Shown piece by piece: positions 51,449 to 62,516 of a DNA stretch of 64,000 nucleotides (position 1 is its first letter; every line of letters starts with the position of its first letter). The position numbers and the translations under genes are program-made. This DNA is from Xanthomonas melonis (lineage in GTDB: Bacteria; Pseudomonadota; Gammaproteobacteria; Xanthomonadales; Xanthomonadaceae): the NCBI RefSeq assembly GCF_020783655.1, contig NZ_JAJGQH010000004.1:1-64000 (forward strand). The letters are read 5' to 3'. Under the pieces are notes generated by a model. The model did not search any database. It saw only the letters and a program-made list of their open reading frames with translations, and was not told where the DNA came from.

Positions 51449-52450
51449 TTAAACCACTTTGGCGCGCAACAGGTCGTGAATGTTCAACGCGCCGACCGCA
51501 CGCTGCTGCGCGTCGACCACGATCAGGCCGTTGATCTTGTGCTCTTCCATCAGGCGAGCGGCCTCGGCGGCCAGCTGGTCGGCGCCGATGGTCTTGGGGT
51601 TGCGGGTCATTACCTCGGCGATGCCGGCACTGCGCACGTCGATGTCGCTGTCCAGCGCGCGGCGCAGATCGCCGTCGGTGAACAGGCCGATCAGCCGCCC
51701 CTCGGCATCCACCACCGCGGTCATCCCCAGCCGCTTGCGGCTCATTTCCATCAACGCCTGGCTCAGGCTGGCGTCTTCGCGCACGCGGGGCAGGTCGTCG
51801 CCAGCATGCATCACGTCGGTGATGTGCAGCAGCAGGCGCCGGCCCAGGCTGCCGGCCGGGTGGGAACGGGCGAAGTCGTCGGCAGTGAAGCCGCGCGCAT
51901 CGAGCAGGGCCACCGCCAGCGCGTCGCCCAGCGCCAGCGAGGCCGTGGTGCTGGAGGTCGGGGCCAGGTGCAGCGGGCAGGCTTCGGCGGCGACGCTGAC
52001 ATCCAGGTGTACGTCGGCGGCCTGGGCCAGGGTGGAGGCGGGGCGGCCGGTCATGGCGATGATCGGGTTACCCTGGCGCTTGAGCACCGGCAGCAGCATG
52101 CGCACTTCGTCCGATTCGCCCGAATACGACAGCGCCAGCACGATGTCGGCCTCGGTGATCATGCCCAGGTCGCCATGGCCGGCTTCGCCGGGATGCACGA
52201 AGAAGGCCGGGGTGCCGGTCGAGGCCAGGGTGGCGGCGATCTTGCGCGCGATATGGCCGGATTTGCCCATGCCGGTGGCGACCACGCGCCCGCGCGAGGC
52301 CAGCACCAGCCGGCAGGCGGCGGCGAAGTCGTTGCCGATCCGCGCGCCCACGCTGGCCAGCGCGTCCTGCTCGATCCCAAGCACGCGCTGTCCGCTGGCG
52401 ATCAGGCTGGCGTCGCTGACGGTGGCAGGAGGCAGGTGCGAGACGGCCAT
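51449..52450 (-). CDS. kdsD: Arabinose 5-phosphate isomerase
   Basis: A 333-residue enzyme that converts ribulose 5-phosphate to arabinose 5-phosphate for Kdo synthesis. An N-terminal SIS domain (G-M-G-K-S-G-H-I-A-R-K, S-Y-S-G-E-S-D-E) is followed by two CBS domains. It is the first gene of the leftward Kdo/lpt/rpoN/PTS run and is divergent from bolA. Confidence 0.96.
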   Translation of the reverse strand: MAVSHLPPATVSDASLIASGQRVLGIEQDALASVGARIGNDFAAACRLVLASRGRVVATGMGKSGHIARKIAATLASTGTPAFFVHPGEAGHGDLGMITEADIVLALSYSGESDEVRMLLPVLKRQGNPIIAMTGRPASTLAQAADVHLDVSVAAEACPLHLAPTSSTTASLALGDALAVALLDARGFTADDFARSHPAGSLGRRLLLHITDVMHAGDDLPRVREDASLSQALMEMSRKRLGMTAVVDAEGRLIGLFTDGDLRRALDSDIDVRSAGIAEVMTRNPKTIGADQLAAEAARLMEEHKINGLIVVDAQQRAVGALNIHDLLRAKVV

Positions 52451-52488
52451 GCAGAACCCGGCTGAAGAGTAGAATGTGCGCTCATTTT

Positions 52489-52731
52489 ATGAGGAAACGC
52501 CCTTTGGACGCCGAAACCATCCGTAAACTCATCGAATCCGGCTTGCCCGAAGCCCGCGTCGACGTGCACGGCGACGACGGCGTGCACTTCGAGGCCACCG
52601 TGGTCAGCGCAGCCTTCGCGGGCAAGGCGCCGCTGGCACGCCACCGCATGGTCTATGCGACCCTGGGCGACCTGATGGGCGGGGCGATCCACGCGCTGCA
52701 GCTGAAGACCCTGACGCCCGAGGAAGGCTGA
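52489..52731 (+). CDS. BolA/IbaG family protein
   Basis: An 80-residue BolA-family protein (I-E-S-G-L-P-E-A-R-V-D-V-H-G-D-D-G-V-H-F-E, with V-S-A-A-F-A-G-K and H-R-M-V-Y-A). IbaG/BolA proteins partner with monothiol glutaredoxins in Fe-S handling. Two starts are possible: ATG at 52489, or TTG at 52504, which has a better ribosome-binding site (GAGGAA). It lies just upstream of murA, as ibaG does in many gammaproteobacteria. Confidence 0.9.
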   Translation: MRKRPLDAETIRKLIESGLPEARVDVHGDDGVHFEATVVSAAFAGKAPLARHRMVYATLGDLMGGAIHALQLKTLTPEEG

Positions 52732-52946
52732 GCACGCCAGGCGGGCCGTGCCGGGGTGGAAAAAACGGTGCGCGCCCGAATCGCGTGGTCCACTGCATCC
52801 TCCACCATGACCTGGCGACATCCCTCGCGTGCCGAGCCGTGCCGGCGCCGCTCGCTCCTCCGATTGCAGCGCCGCGCCGCACGTCCCAGCGTCAGAACGT
52901 TGCGCTCACCACTTCTCCGACATCCCTCTCCTTTCGGACTTCTTAG

Positions 52947-54553
<1,607 letters not shown>

Positions 54554-54608
54554 TGGGTTGGTGCGGATGGATCAGTCGTAAAGCGGCTGATCTGCGGCCT
54601 GGTCGCAG

Positions 54609-54716
54609 GGTCCTTGCCCGCCTACCATCGCGGGACACGCTGCAAGTACGTCCTTGTAAGCTCTTACGCGGCATCCATGCCGCGTAAGGTCCCGCGACGG
54701 TAGGCGGGCAAGGACC
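54609..54716. repeat. Large palindromic intergenic element
   Basis: Outer arms 54609-54636 and 54689-54716 pair over 28 bp with one mismatch. Inside is a second perfect dyad of 12 bp (54663-54674 with 54677-54688, 2-nt loop). The whole 108-bp unit can form a cruciform. This is a repeat type I recognise from Xanthomonas intergenic regions. It lies between convergent genes, so it may also act as a bidirectional terminator. Confidence 0.75.
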
Positions 54717-54874
54717 GGTCGAGAGGGTCGGTGTGCATCGTAAGAGCAGGCACCGTGCCCTGCAGTTCTGACAAGCAAGCGTCCGCTAATCTCCCAACCC
54801 GAGCGGATCAATACGCAAGCCGATCAACGGACAAGCTTTTAAGCGAACAACCGACCAATTGTCTGGTGCGGTGT

Positions 54875-54963
54875 CCTCGCCGCTTGCGGGACCGTGTGGC
54901 GGCATGGATGCCGCCACCGAGCCTCCACGGACGGATTCACGGCGTGTTCCGCGAGCGGTGAGG
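54875..54963. repeat. Second palindromic intergenic element
   Basis: Imperfect outer arms (54875-54891 with 54947-54963) surround a perfect inner dyad at 54896-54917 (10-bp arms around GG). The inner stem shares the GGCAT-(GG/CC)-ATGCC core with the first element, so the two are probably related. Confidence 0.65.
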
Positions 54964-55038
54964 GCGCCGCGCCCTCGACCCACTGGCTCCTAAAGCCTCG
55001 CGCGTTGGCGCGCTCTTGAAATGGCAGTCACATCAGGC

Positions 55039-55719
55039 TCAGCGCAGCGACTTGATGGTCAGGTCCAGCGCATCCTGGCCTTTTTCCTTTTGCAGCAGGC
55101 GCGCCGGCACCGGCAGGTCCTTGACCACCCAGGCGATCAATTCCTTGTCGCCGTCCACGCGCGAGACCTTGGTGGCCTGCTCCTGCTTGCCGTTGACGGT
55201 GATGGTGTCCTTGCCGACGACCTTGTAGCTCATCGGCTTGATGCGGCCTTCGTCCACCATGCGGTAGTTCAGCGGCTTGCCGGCGGCCAGGTCGCGGGTG
55301 ATCGCCAGATTGATCAGCAAGGCGTCCATGTCGCCGGGTTGCAGTTTGACCGGGCCACGGCGATCGGGCTTGATGTCGCCGCTCCAGGTGGCCTGGCTGG
55401 TCTTCCAGTCGTAATTGGCGGTGACGTTGCGTCGCTTGACCATCATCGAAGACGTGTCGTTGCTGCTCACCGGGCGCAGCTGCCCACCGGCCTCCTCGAA
55501 CACCGTGCTCTGGGTCAGGTTGGCCAGCTGGTTCTGGATGGTCAGCGTATAGCGCCACTGATTGGTACCGGCGGCGGCCAGGGTCATGGTGCCGTTGGCC
55601 TGCATGCCCATGTAGTTGGCCGAATAATCGGCCTGGAACGGCTGCACGGCAAAGGCCGGCAGGCTGGCCACGGCCAGGGCGGCGGCGAGCAAAGCGCTGG
55701 TGCGGGAGAGGGTGTTCAT
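55039..55719 (-). CDS. DUF3108 periplasmic protein (paralogue B)
   Basis: A 226-residue exported protein of the DUF3108 family. Signal peptide about 1-25 (ends A-F-A). A beta-rich domain follows, with Q-A-D-Y-S-A-N-Y-M-G, A-G-T-N-Q-W-R-Y-T-L and Y-D-W-K-T-S-Q-A-T-W-S-G. The start follows an AAGGAG site. It is 2 bp after the first DUF3108 gene, so the pair is an operon. Role unknown; family proteins are usually envelope proteins. Confidence 0.87.
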   Translation of the reverse strand: MNTLSRTSALLAAALAVASLPAFAVQPFQADYSANYMGMQANGTMTLAAAGTNQWRYTLTIQNQLANLTQSTVFEEAGGQLRPVSSNDTSSMMVKRRNVTANYDWKTSQATWSGDIKPDRRGPVKLQPGDMDALLINLAITRDLAAGKPLNYRMVDEGRIKPMSYKVVGKDTITVNGKQEQATKVSRVDGDKELIAWVVKDLPVPARLLQKEKGQDALDLTIKSLR

Positions 55720-55721
55720 GC

Positions 55722-56561
55722 TCAGGCTCCTTGGTATTCGACCAGGCGGAGATCGACCTGATCCTCACCTTTGTCACGTTGCAGGATGCGCACCGGGGTC
55801 GGAACCCCGTTGGCGATCCAGAGGATGGTTTCGTTGTCGCCGCTGTTGACGCGGTACACGCGCAACGCGTCGTAACTCAGATCGCCGACCTGCACCACCT
55901 CGGTGGTGTCGGCGGCGCGGTAGTCGTATTTGCGTACCCGGCCCACGTCGACGTAGCGATAGCTCAGGCTGCGCCCCGGTTGTGCGTCGCGCATCAGCGA
56001 CAGGTTCAACGACAGCGCGCTCTGGTCGCCGCGTTGCAGGGCAATGGGTTGCTGACGCTCCTTCTTCAGATCGCCGTCCCATTGCGCGGTACCGGCCTGC
56101 CAGTCGTACACGCCGGTGACCTTCTTGCCGAAGAACACCGCCTTGCGCACCGTGCTCTGGCTCAGCGGCACATAGGTATCGCCGTCCACCCGAAACACCG
56201 TGCTCTGTTCCAGATTCAGGCCCAGGATGCTGGCAAAGCCCTTGCGGCCACGCACCGCCATGTCGATGCGCCACTGACTGCCGTCACCATGGCTGACCTG
56301 CATGGTCGCGTCGCCGGCCTCCTTGCCGCGATAAAACGCCTGGTAGGTCGCCACGAACGGCTCCAACGGTGGTGGCGTCCAGGGGCTGGCCGGCAGCGCA
56401 GCCGCGGACGCGGTTGCTGGCTGCGCTGTCGCAGCGGCAGGGGAAGCAGCGGGCGCCGTCGTGGACGCAGGCGCGGCGGGAGGCTGTTGCGCGCGGGCGG
56501 TGCCGGCCGAGGCGAGCAGGGCGGTGGTCAACAGCGCGGTGGCGATCGGGACGACGTTCAT
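55722..56561 (-). CDS. DUF3108 periplasmic protein (paralogue A)
   Basis: A 279-residue DUF3108 protein. Signal peptide about 1-24, then an Ala/Pro/Thr-rich linker (about 25-60), then the DUF3108 domain (V-A-T-Y-Q-A-F-Y-R-G-K-E-A-G, Y-D-W-Q-A-G-T-A-Q-W-D-G). Its domain is a paralogue of the next gene's product (compare W-D-G-D-L-K and W-S-G-D-I-K). It follows purN by 64 bp. Function unknown. Confidence 0.87.
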   Translation of the reverse strand: MNVVPIATALLTTALLASAGTARAQQPPAAPASTTAPAASPAAATAQPATASAAALPASPWTPPPLEPFVATYQAFYRGKEAGDATMQVSHGDGSQWRIDMAVRGRKGFASILGLNLEQSTVFRVDGDTYVPLSQSTVRKAVFFGKKVTGVYDWQAGTAQWDGDLKKERQQPIALQRGDQSALSLNLSLMRDAQPGRSLSYRYVDVGRVRKYDYRAADTTEVVQVGDLSYDALRVYRVNSGDNETILWIANGVPTPVRILQRDKGEDQVDLRLVEYQGA

Positions 56562-56625
56562 GCGCTGAGGGTGGGCACGGGGCCGCAAGGATGTCCGAAA
56601 GGGGATGAGGAGGATGTCTCCGCAT

Positions 56626-57294
56626 TCAGGCCAATGCGGTGTCAGCGGACTCTAGTCGCAGTGGCGTAAACAGGCACTGACCGTCGAGATGGATGGCGTC
56701 GCCGTGGACCTGCACTCTCCCGCTGGCCAGCAGATCCAGCGTGGCCAGCAGCAACGGGTGCTCGCGACCGAGGACGCGCGCGGCCAGCTGCTCGGCGCTG
56801 TCGCCGGGCAGTACCGGGACGCGGGCCTGCGCGATCACGCTGCCGGCATCGAGCTCCGGCACCACCAGATGCACGCTGGCGCCGTGCTCGGTATCGCCGG
56901 CCTCCAGCGCCCGCGCATGCGTGTGCAGACCCCGGTACTTGGGCAGCAGGGACGGGTGGATGTTGAGCATGCGCCCGGCGAAGCGACGTACCAGCGGCTC
57001 GCCCAGGATGCGCATGTAACCGGCGCAGACCACCCAGTCCGGCCGTACCGCGGCGATGGCGTCGCCCAGCGCGGCGTCGAAGGCTTCGCGGTCGGCGAAC
57101 GCGCGCGGGCTGGCGCTCCAGCGCAGTGCTTGGTCGACCTTGAGCAGCGCCGGCGCTTGCGGGCGATCGGAAAACACCCCGACCACTTCTGCGCGCAGGC
57201 GTCGGTCGGCGATGGCGTCGAGGATGGCCTGCAGATTGCTGCCGCGGCCGGACGCCAGAATGGCCAGGCGCAGGCACGGGTCAGTGGCGTGCAT
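56626..57294 (-). CDS. purN: Phosphoribosylglycinamide formyltransferase
   Basis: A 222-residue enzyme that adds a formyl group to GAR in purine synthesis, using 10-formyl-THF. Motifs: S-G-R-G-S-N-L-Q-A-I, G-Y-M-R-I-L, N-I-H-P-S-L-L-P-K-Y-R-G and the active-site H and D around H-G-A-S-V-H-L-V. It overlaps the DUF2238 gene by 14 bp and is separated from purM by two membrane-protein genes. Confidence 0.96.
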   Translation of the reverse strand: MHATDPCLRLAILASGRGSNLQAILDAIADRRLRAEVVGVFSDRPQAPALLKVDQALRWSASPRAFADREAFDAALGDAIAAVRPDWVVCAGYMRILGEPLVRRFAGRMLNIHPSLLPKYRGLHTHARALEAGDTEHGASVHLVVPELDAGSVIAQARVPVLPGDSAEQLAARVLGREHPLLLATLDLLASGRVQVHGDAIHLDGQCLFTPLRLESADTALA

Positions 57295-57913
57295 TGAACG
57301 ATGTCCTCACCAAGGGGTAGGCGATCAGACTGCCGAGCGTGGCCAGCAGCATGTCGGTGTGTGCATCCCAGGGGTCGCCCTGCTGCCCGTTGTAGGCTTC
57401 GGCGGCCTGCGGCGACAGCAGCAGCGCGATGCCCCATTCGAACCATTCGTAGAGCAGGCTGACGCACATGATGCTCATGACGGTCAGTGCGAAGCCCGGC
57501 CGTTGCCCCAGACGCGGCCAGCGCCGCGCTGCGAGCTGCGCGATGGCCGGCGCGAAGCAGAGTCCGAACAGCAGGTGGATCAAGCGGTCGAAATGATTGC
57601 GGGTCCAGCCGAAGGCGGTGCCTGGCGACCAATGCAGCAGCTGCCGGCTCCATTGCTCGTAAGGCACGTAGGAATACAGCCAGCGCGCACCGATGCAATG
57701 CAGCGCGACGAACACGCAGATCAGCACGAACGCTGCATTGCCGAGCCGATGGCGGCGGTCGATCCAGGCCAGCGCGATCAGCCCGATCACCGTCAGCGAA
57801 CTATGCAACGCCTGTTCGGCCGGCCACGGCGGCGCGATCCAGCTGGCCAGGAACACTGCGAGGGCGACCAGCGATGCAGCCGGTTTGACGCCGCGCACTG
57901 CGTCTTCGCTCAC
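57281..57913 (-). CDS. DUF2238 integral membrane protein
   Basis: A 210-residue DUF2238 (YjdF-like) protein with about six hydrophobic helices. The family features N-H-F-D-R-L-I-H-L-L-F-G and Y-E-W-F-E-W near the end, and W-D-A-H-T-D-M, are visible. GTG 57913 is chosen as start since it follows the preceding stop; another GTG at 57943 would overlap that gene. Function unknown. It lies between purM and purN. Confidence 0.85.
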   Translation of the reverse strand: MSEDAVRGVKPAASLVALAVFLASWIAPPWPAEQALHSSLTVIGLIALAWIDRRHRLGNAAFVLICVFVALHCIGARWLYSYVPYEQWSRQLLHWSPGTAFGWTRNHFDRLIHLLFGLCFAPAIAQLAARRWPRLGQRPGFALTVMSIMCVSLLYEWFEWGIALLLSPQAAEAYNGQQGDPWDAHTDMLLATLGSLIAYPLVRTSFNARH

Positions 57914-57920
57914 GCCGGTC

Positions 57921-58295
57921 TCAGGCTGCGGTGGCCGCGCCACCGAACAAGGCCTTGACCTGGGGGCGCAACAGCACGACCAGCGTGAACACGCCGAGCA
58001 CGGTGCCGAACGGCATGAACGAGCAGGAGATGCCGGCCACGATCAGGCACAGCAGATGCCGCCGGCGCTGGGCGATGCAGCGGCCGGCATAGGCCATGAA
58101 CCCGGCCAGGGTCAGGCCGCAGCAGATGAACCCGGCCGCGAACACCACGAAGAACCAGCCGAACCAGCGGGCATCCAGCGGCGGCGCATCGGGATTGGTG
58201 TTTTCCATCGGCAGGTGCCCGGTCACGATGGCCAGGCCCATGAACAGGTGGATCAGCGGGAACAACGAAAACAGCCCGGTGATGCCGGCCAGCAC
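57921..58295 (-). CDS. Small integral membrane protein, unknown function
   Basis: A 124-residue (from GTG) protein with three or four membrane helices (L-F-S-L-F-P-L-I-H-L-F-M-G, then F-F-V-V-F-A-A-G-F-I-C-C, and L-L-C-L-I-V-A-G-I). The frame continues 28 codons further upstream to an ATA (58379) preceded by AGGAGA; the longer product, starting I-D-A-S-P-I-A-S, has a plausible soluble N-terminus (D-L-Q-Q-L-K-L-L-S-I-F-H-Y). This suggests the natural start codon was ATG, mutated to ATA, or is a rare ATA. It is between purM and the DUF2238 gene. Confidence 0.7.
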   Translation of the reverse strand: MLAGITGLFSLFPLIHLFMGLAIVTGHLPMENTNPDAPPLDARWFGWFFVVFAAGFICCGLTLAGFMAYAGRCIAQRRRHLLCLIVAGISCSFMPFGTVLGVFTLVVLLRPQVKALFGGAATAA

Positions 58296-58394
58296 GTAAT
58301 GGAAGATCGACAGCAGCTTGAGCTGCTGCAGATCTTCGGCGGTGGCACGCGGCGCCGATGCGATCGGGGAAGCGTCTATGCGGGTCTCCTGGGC

Positions 58395-59453
58395 TCAGCC
58401 GATCCGCACGCGGTCGTCGCCGTGCGTTGTCGTCACCTGACCGATACGCCAGTGTGCCAGCGACTGCGCGGTCAGCGCCTGTTCCAGCGTGGCAGCCTGG
58501 TCGGGCGAGACGATCAGCACGAAGCCGATGCCGCAGTTGAAGGTGCGCCACATTTCGGCATCGGCCACCGCACCCTCGCGCTGCAGCCAGGCGAACACCG
58601 GCGGCAGGGTCCACGCAGTGGCATCGATGTCCAGCCCCAGCCCGTCCGGAACCACCCGGATGATGTTCTCGGTCAGCCCGCCGCCGGTGATGTGCGCCAT
58701 GGCATGGATCGCCTCGCCATGCGACCTGAGCAGGGCCAGGATCGGTTTGACATACAGCGCCGTCGGCGCCATCAGCGCATCGATCAGCCGGGTGCCATCG
58801 TCCAGCACATGCTCGGCCGGCGCGCCGGCGCGCTCGTAGATCTTGCGGATCAGCGAATAGCCGTTGGAATGCGGGCCGGAGGAGGCGATGCCGATCAGGA
58901 CGTCGCCCTCACGCACCTGCGCGCCGTCCAGCAGCTGGGATTTTTCCACCGCACCGACGGTGAAACCGGCCAGATCGTACTCGCCTGGCGGGTACATGTC
59001 GGGCATCTCGGCGGTTTCGCCGCCGATCAACGCGCAGCCGGACAACTCGCAGCCGAGCGCGATACCGCCGACCACCGCCGCGGCGGTGTCCACGTCCAGC
59101 TTGCCGGTGGCGAAGTAATCCAGGAAGAACAGCGGCTCGGCGCCCTGTACCAGCACGTCGTTGACGCACATGCCGACCAGGTCGATGCCGATGGTGTCGT
59201 GCCGGCCGAGCTGCTGGGCAAGCTTGAGCTTGGTGCCCACGCCATCGGTGCCGGACACCAGCACTGGCTCCCTGTACTTGCCCGACAGATCGAACAAGGC
59301 ACCGAAACCGCCCAGGCCGCCCATCACTTCCGGCCGGAAGCTGCGCTTGACCAACGGCTTGATGCGTTCGACCAGCGCGTTGCCGGCATCGATATCGACG
59401 CCCGCATCGCGGTAGGTCATGGGCGAGGGGGCTGAAGGCGTTGGGCTGGTCAC
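58395..59453 (-). CDS. purM: Phosphoribosylformylglycinamidine cyclo-ligase
   Basis: A 352-residue AIR synthetase in purine synthesis. Motifs: [19 protein letters not shown], and [11 protein letters not shown]. There is an extra 11-residue Ser/Thr/Pro-rich N-terminus; a start at M-T-Y-R-D (59420) is also possible. It heads the purM-membrane proteins-purN-DUF3108 run. Confidence 0.96.
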   Translation of the reverse strand: MTSPTPSAPSPMTYRDAGVDIDAGNALVERIKPLVKRSFRPEVMGGLGGFGALFDLSGKYREPVLVSGTDGVGTKLKLAQQLGRHDTIGIDLVGMCVNDVLVQGAEPLFFLDYFATGKLDVDTAAAVVGGIALGCELSGCALIGGETAEMPDMYPPGEYDLAGFTVGAVEKSQLLDGAQVREGDVLIGIASSGPHSNGYSLIRKIYERAGAPAEHVLDDGTRLIDALMAPTALYVKPILALLRSHGEAIHAMAHITGGGLTENIIRVVPDGLGLDIDATAWTLPPVFAWLQREGAVADAEMWRTFNCGIGFVLIVSPDQAATLEQALTAQSLAHWRIGQVTTTHGDDRVRIG

Positions 59454-59549
59454 GGGCTGGAGGGCTCGGCGGCAAAGACGGCGATTTTAGCAGCCACGTT
59501 GGCGCTAGCGTCCCATTCGGGCAACAATTCACCCGGATACGCTTACGCC

Positions 59550-60662
59550 ATGGAACCGTCGATGCGCCGCAGTCTCGCTTTCTTTCTCGCTCTCGTGGTC
59601 GCCATGCCGGTCATGCCGGCCTTCGCGCAGGCGGATCTGCGTACCGAAGGCGACGTCGCCAAGGCGCAGAGTGCCTATGACGCCGAAGTGCCGGTCAACA
59701 GCCAGAGCGAATCGGACCGCCCGGGTGCGCTGGCCCGCGCACTGGCGGCGGTGCTGGGCAAGGTGTCCGGCGATCGCAGCGTGATGAGCCGCCCCGGGGT
59801 GCCGCAGGCGCTGCGCAACGCGCCTAACTACGTCGACAATTACGACTACCGCCAGGATCAGGGCACCTCGCGCACCGGTGCGCCGACCTTCCGCACCACC
59901 CTGGTCGCGCGTTTCCGGCAGTCCGACGTGGATGGCCTGATCGCCGCGCTGGGCCTGCCGGTGTGGCCGCTGCCACGGCCCAAGCCGGTACTGTGGCTGG
60001 CCATCGACGATGGCAGCGGGCCGCGCTTGGTCGGGGTGGCCCAGGCCAACGCCGCGCGCAGCGTGCTCGACCGCGCCATCGAGCGCGGTTACCGGCTCGG
60101 CCTGCCGGGCGGAGCGGCGGCCGAACAGGCGCTGGCAGGCGCGATCTGGCGCAAGGACACGGCAGCGGTGGCGCGCGCCTCGGCCAAGTACAGCCCGCCG
60201 ATGCAGCTGATCGGCAAGCTCTACCGCAGCGGATCCGGCTGGACGGCCGACTGGACATTCGTGGACAGCGGCAATGTGTTGTCCAGCTGGACCAGCAGCG
60301 ATGGCGACGCCCGCCGCGCAATGGCCGCCGGTGCCGACGGCGCCGCCGACGCGCTGGTCAAGCGCTATGCCAAGCGGGTGGATTCGGGCGTCCCCGGTGT
60401 GTACCGCGCGGTGATCACCGGGATTCACAGTGCCGACGACTATCTGCGAGTTGCCGCCGCGCTGCAGGCGGTCTCGGTGGTACGCAGCATCCGCCCGGTC
60501 AGCGCCAATGGCGACCGCATGGAGGTGGATCTGGAATTGCTCACGGGCATTTCCGGGCTCAACCGTATGCTCGGTGACAATAGTCCCCTGGTCTCGGTGT
60601 CGGTGCCGACCGAGGGCCCGATCATCCTCGACAACGAGCACGCCGAGTACCGCCTGAAATGA
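59550..60662 (+). CDS. DUF2066 domain exported protein
   Basis: A 370-residue DUF2066-family protein. Signal peptide about 1-27 (ends A-F-A). Conserved stretches are V-L-G-K-V-S-G-D-R-S-V-M and V-L-W-L-A-I-D-D-G. The start at 59550 (M-E-P-S) could also be M-R-R-S at 59562. It overlaps the AI-2E-family gene by 4 bp and precedes hda, an order usual in Xanthomonas and related genera. Function unknown. Confidence 0.87.
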   Translation: MEPSMRRSLAFFLALVVAMPVMPAFAQADLRTEGDVAKAQSAYDAEVPVNSQSESDRPGALARALAAVLGKVSGDRSVMSRPGVPQALRNAPNYVDNYDYRQDQGTSRTGAPTFRTTLVARFRQSDVDGLIAALGLPVWPLPRPKPVLWLAIDDGSGPRLVGVAQANAARSVLDRAIERGYRLGLPGGAAAEQALAGAIWRKDTAAVARASAKYSPPMQLIGKLYRSGSGWTADWTFVDSGNVLSSWTSSDGDARRAMAAGADGAADALVKRYAKRVDSGVPGVYRAVITGIHSADDYLRVAAALQAVSVVRSIRPVSANGDRMEVDLELLTGISGLNRMLGDNSPLVSVSVPTEGPIILDNEHAEYRLK

Positions 60663-61825
60663 CCCTGACGCCCGAAGCCGAGATCGCCCTGTTCCTGCGC
60701 CGCCTCAAGTGGGCGGCGGTGATCGTCGGCGTGCTGTGGGTGGTGGCGTTGCTTGCCCCGATCCTGACCCCGTTCGTGCTGGCGCTGCTGTTGGCCTGGC
60801 TGGGCGACCCGCTGGTGGATCGCATCGAGCGTGCCGGACGTTCGCGCAACGTGGCGGTGTCCCTGGTGTTCGTGCTGGCGACGCTGTTGTTCGTACTGGC
60901 GTTGATGATCCTGGTGCCGATGATCGAACGCCAGATCATGACCCTGATCGAAGCGCTGCCGCAGATGCGCACCTGGGCGATCCGCACCGCGATCCCCTGG
61001 CTTGAGGCCAAGACCGGCGTGGAGCTGATGGGCTGGCTGGACCCGGAGCGCCTGATCGAGTGGATCCGCAGCCACTGGGAGCAGGCCGGCGGCGCGGCCA
61101 AGACCTTCTTCGGCTACGTCTCGCGTTCGGGCTTTGCGATGGTGACCTGGGTGATCAACCTGGCGCTGCTGCCGATCCTGGCGTTCTACTTCCTGCGTGA
61201 CTGGGACCGGCTGGTGGAGCGGGTGGCTGCGGTGATCCCGCGCGCCTACATCGGCACCGTGAGCCGGCTGGCACTGGAATCCAACGACGTGCTCGGCGGC
61301 TTCATTCGCGGCCAGTTCCTGGTGATGCTGGCGCTGGGTGCGATCTATGCCACCGGCCTGTCCATCATCGGGCTCAATCTCGGCCTGTTGATCGGCATCA
61401 TCGCCGGCTTCATCAGCTTCATCCCGTATCTTGGCGCCACCACCGGCATCGTGCTCGCCCTGCTGGCGGCGATCGTGCAGGCCCAGGGCCTGGATCTGAA
61501 GCTGCTGATCGGTGTGGGTGTGGTGTTCACGGTCGGCCAGCTGCTGGAAAGCTATGTGCTTACCCCGCGCATCGTCGGCGACAAGATCGGCCTGCACCCG
61601 GTGGCGGTGATCTTCGCGGTGATGGCCGGCGGCCAGTTGTTCGGCTTCCTCGGCATGCTGCTGGCGTTGCCGGTCGCGGCGGTGGCCAATGTGCTGCTGC
61701 GTTATGCGCACGAGCAGTACACCCGTAGCGATCTGTATGCGGGCGAGCGCGCCGGCATCGTGCTGCAGTCCACCAACGAGCGCAGCGTCATCATCGACCC
61801 GACCAAGGACGCGGATCGGCTGTGA
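60659..61825 (+). CDS. AI-2E transporter family permease (PerM-like)
   Basis: A 388-residue membrane protein with about 7-8 helices. Family marks: A-L-L-L-A-W-L-G-D-P-L-V-D, I-S-F-I-P-Y-L-G, and Y-V-L-T-P-R-I-V-G-D-K-I-G-L-H-P (the conserved L-x-P-x-I-x-G). The long central domain (about 90-190) is typical. It is between the DUF2066 gene and hda with 4-bp overlaps at both ends. Substrate unknown; the AI-2 link is only a family name. Confidence 0.93.
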   Translation: MTLTPEAEIALFLRRLKWAAVIVGVLWVVALLAPILTPFVLALLLAWLGDPLVDRIERAGRSRNVAVSLVFVLATLLFVLALMILVPMIERQIMTLIEALPQMRTWAIRTAIPWLEAKTGVELMGWLDPERLIEWIRSHWEQAGGAAKTFFGYVSRSGFAMVTWVINLALLPILAFYFLRDWDRLVERVAAVIPRAYIGTVSRLALESNDVLGGFIRGQFLVMLALGAIYATGLSIIGLNLGLLIGIIAGFISFIPYLGATTGIVLALLAAIVQAQGLDLKLLIGVGVVFTVGQLLESYVLTPRIVGDKIGLHPVAVIFAVMAGGQLFGFLGMLLALPVAAVANVLLRYAHEQYTRSDLYAGERAGIVLQSTNERSVIIDPTKDADRL

Positions 61826-62516
61826 GTGTCCCGCAGTTGCCGCTGGCGTTGCGCGCGCCCTCCGATCAGCGTTTCGACAGTTACATCGCCGCGCCCGAAG
61901 GGGTGCTCGCACAGTTGCAGGCGCTGGCCGCCGGGCAGGTGAACGATTGGCTGTACCTGGCCGGTCCCACCGGGACCGGCAAGACCCATCTGGCGCTGGC
62001 AGTTTGCGCAGCGGCCGAGCAGGCCGGGCGCGGGCCCGCCTACCTGCCGCTGCAGGCCGCCGCCGGCCGCCTGCGCGATGCGCTCGAGGCGCTGGAAGGG
62101 CGCAGCCTGGTCGCGCTGGATGGCGTTGACAGCATTGCCGGGCAGCGCGAGGACGAAGTGGCGCTGTTCGATTTCCACAACCGCGCGCGCGCTGCCGGTA
62201 GCACCTTGCTCTACACCGGGCGGCAGATGCCCGACGGGCTCGCTCTGGTGCTTCCCGACCTGCGCTCGCGGCTGGCGCAGTGCGTGCGGATCGGATTACC
62301 GGTGCTCGACGATGCGGCGCGTGCGGCGGTGCTGCGCGACCGGGCGCAACGACGCGGTCTGGCCCTGGACGATGCCGCCATCGAGTGGTTGCTGACCCAT
62401 AGCGAGCGCGAGCTGGCCGGTCTGGTGGCCTTGCTGGATCGGCTGGATCGCGAATCGCTGGCCGCCAAGCGGCGTGTCACGGTGCCGTTTCTGCGGCGGG
62501 TGGTGGCGGGGGCGGG

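Larger units (their letters stand above)
54554..55038. other. Intergenic region with two palindromic repeats
   Basis: About 485 bp between the EF-hand gene and the DUF3108 gene stop (convergent). It is filled largely by two REP-like palindromic elements listed separately. No gene recognised. Confidence 0.5.
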
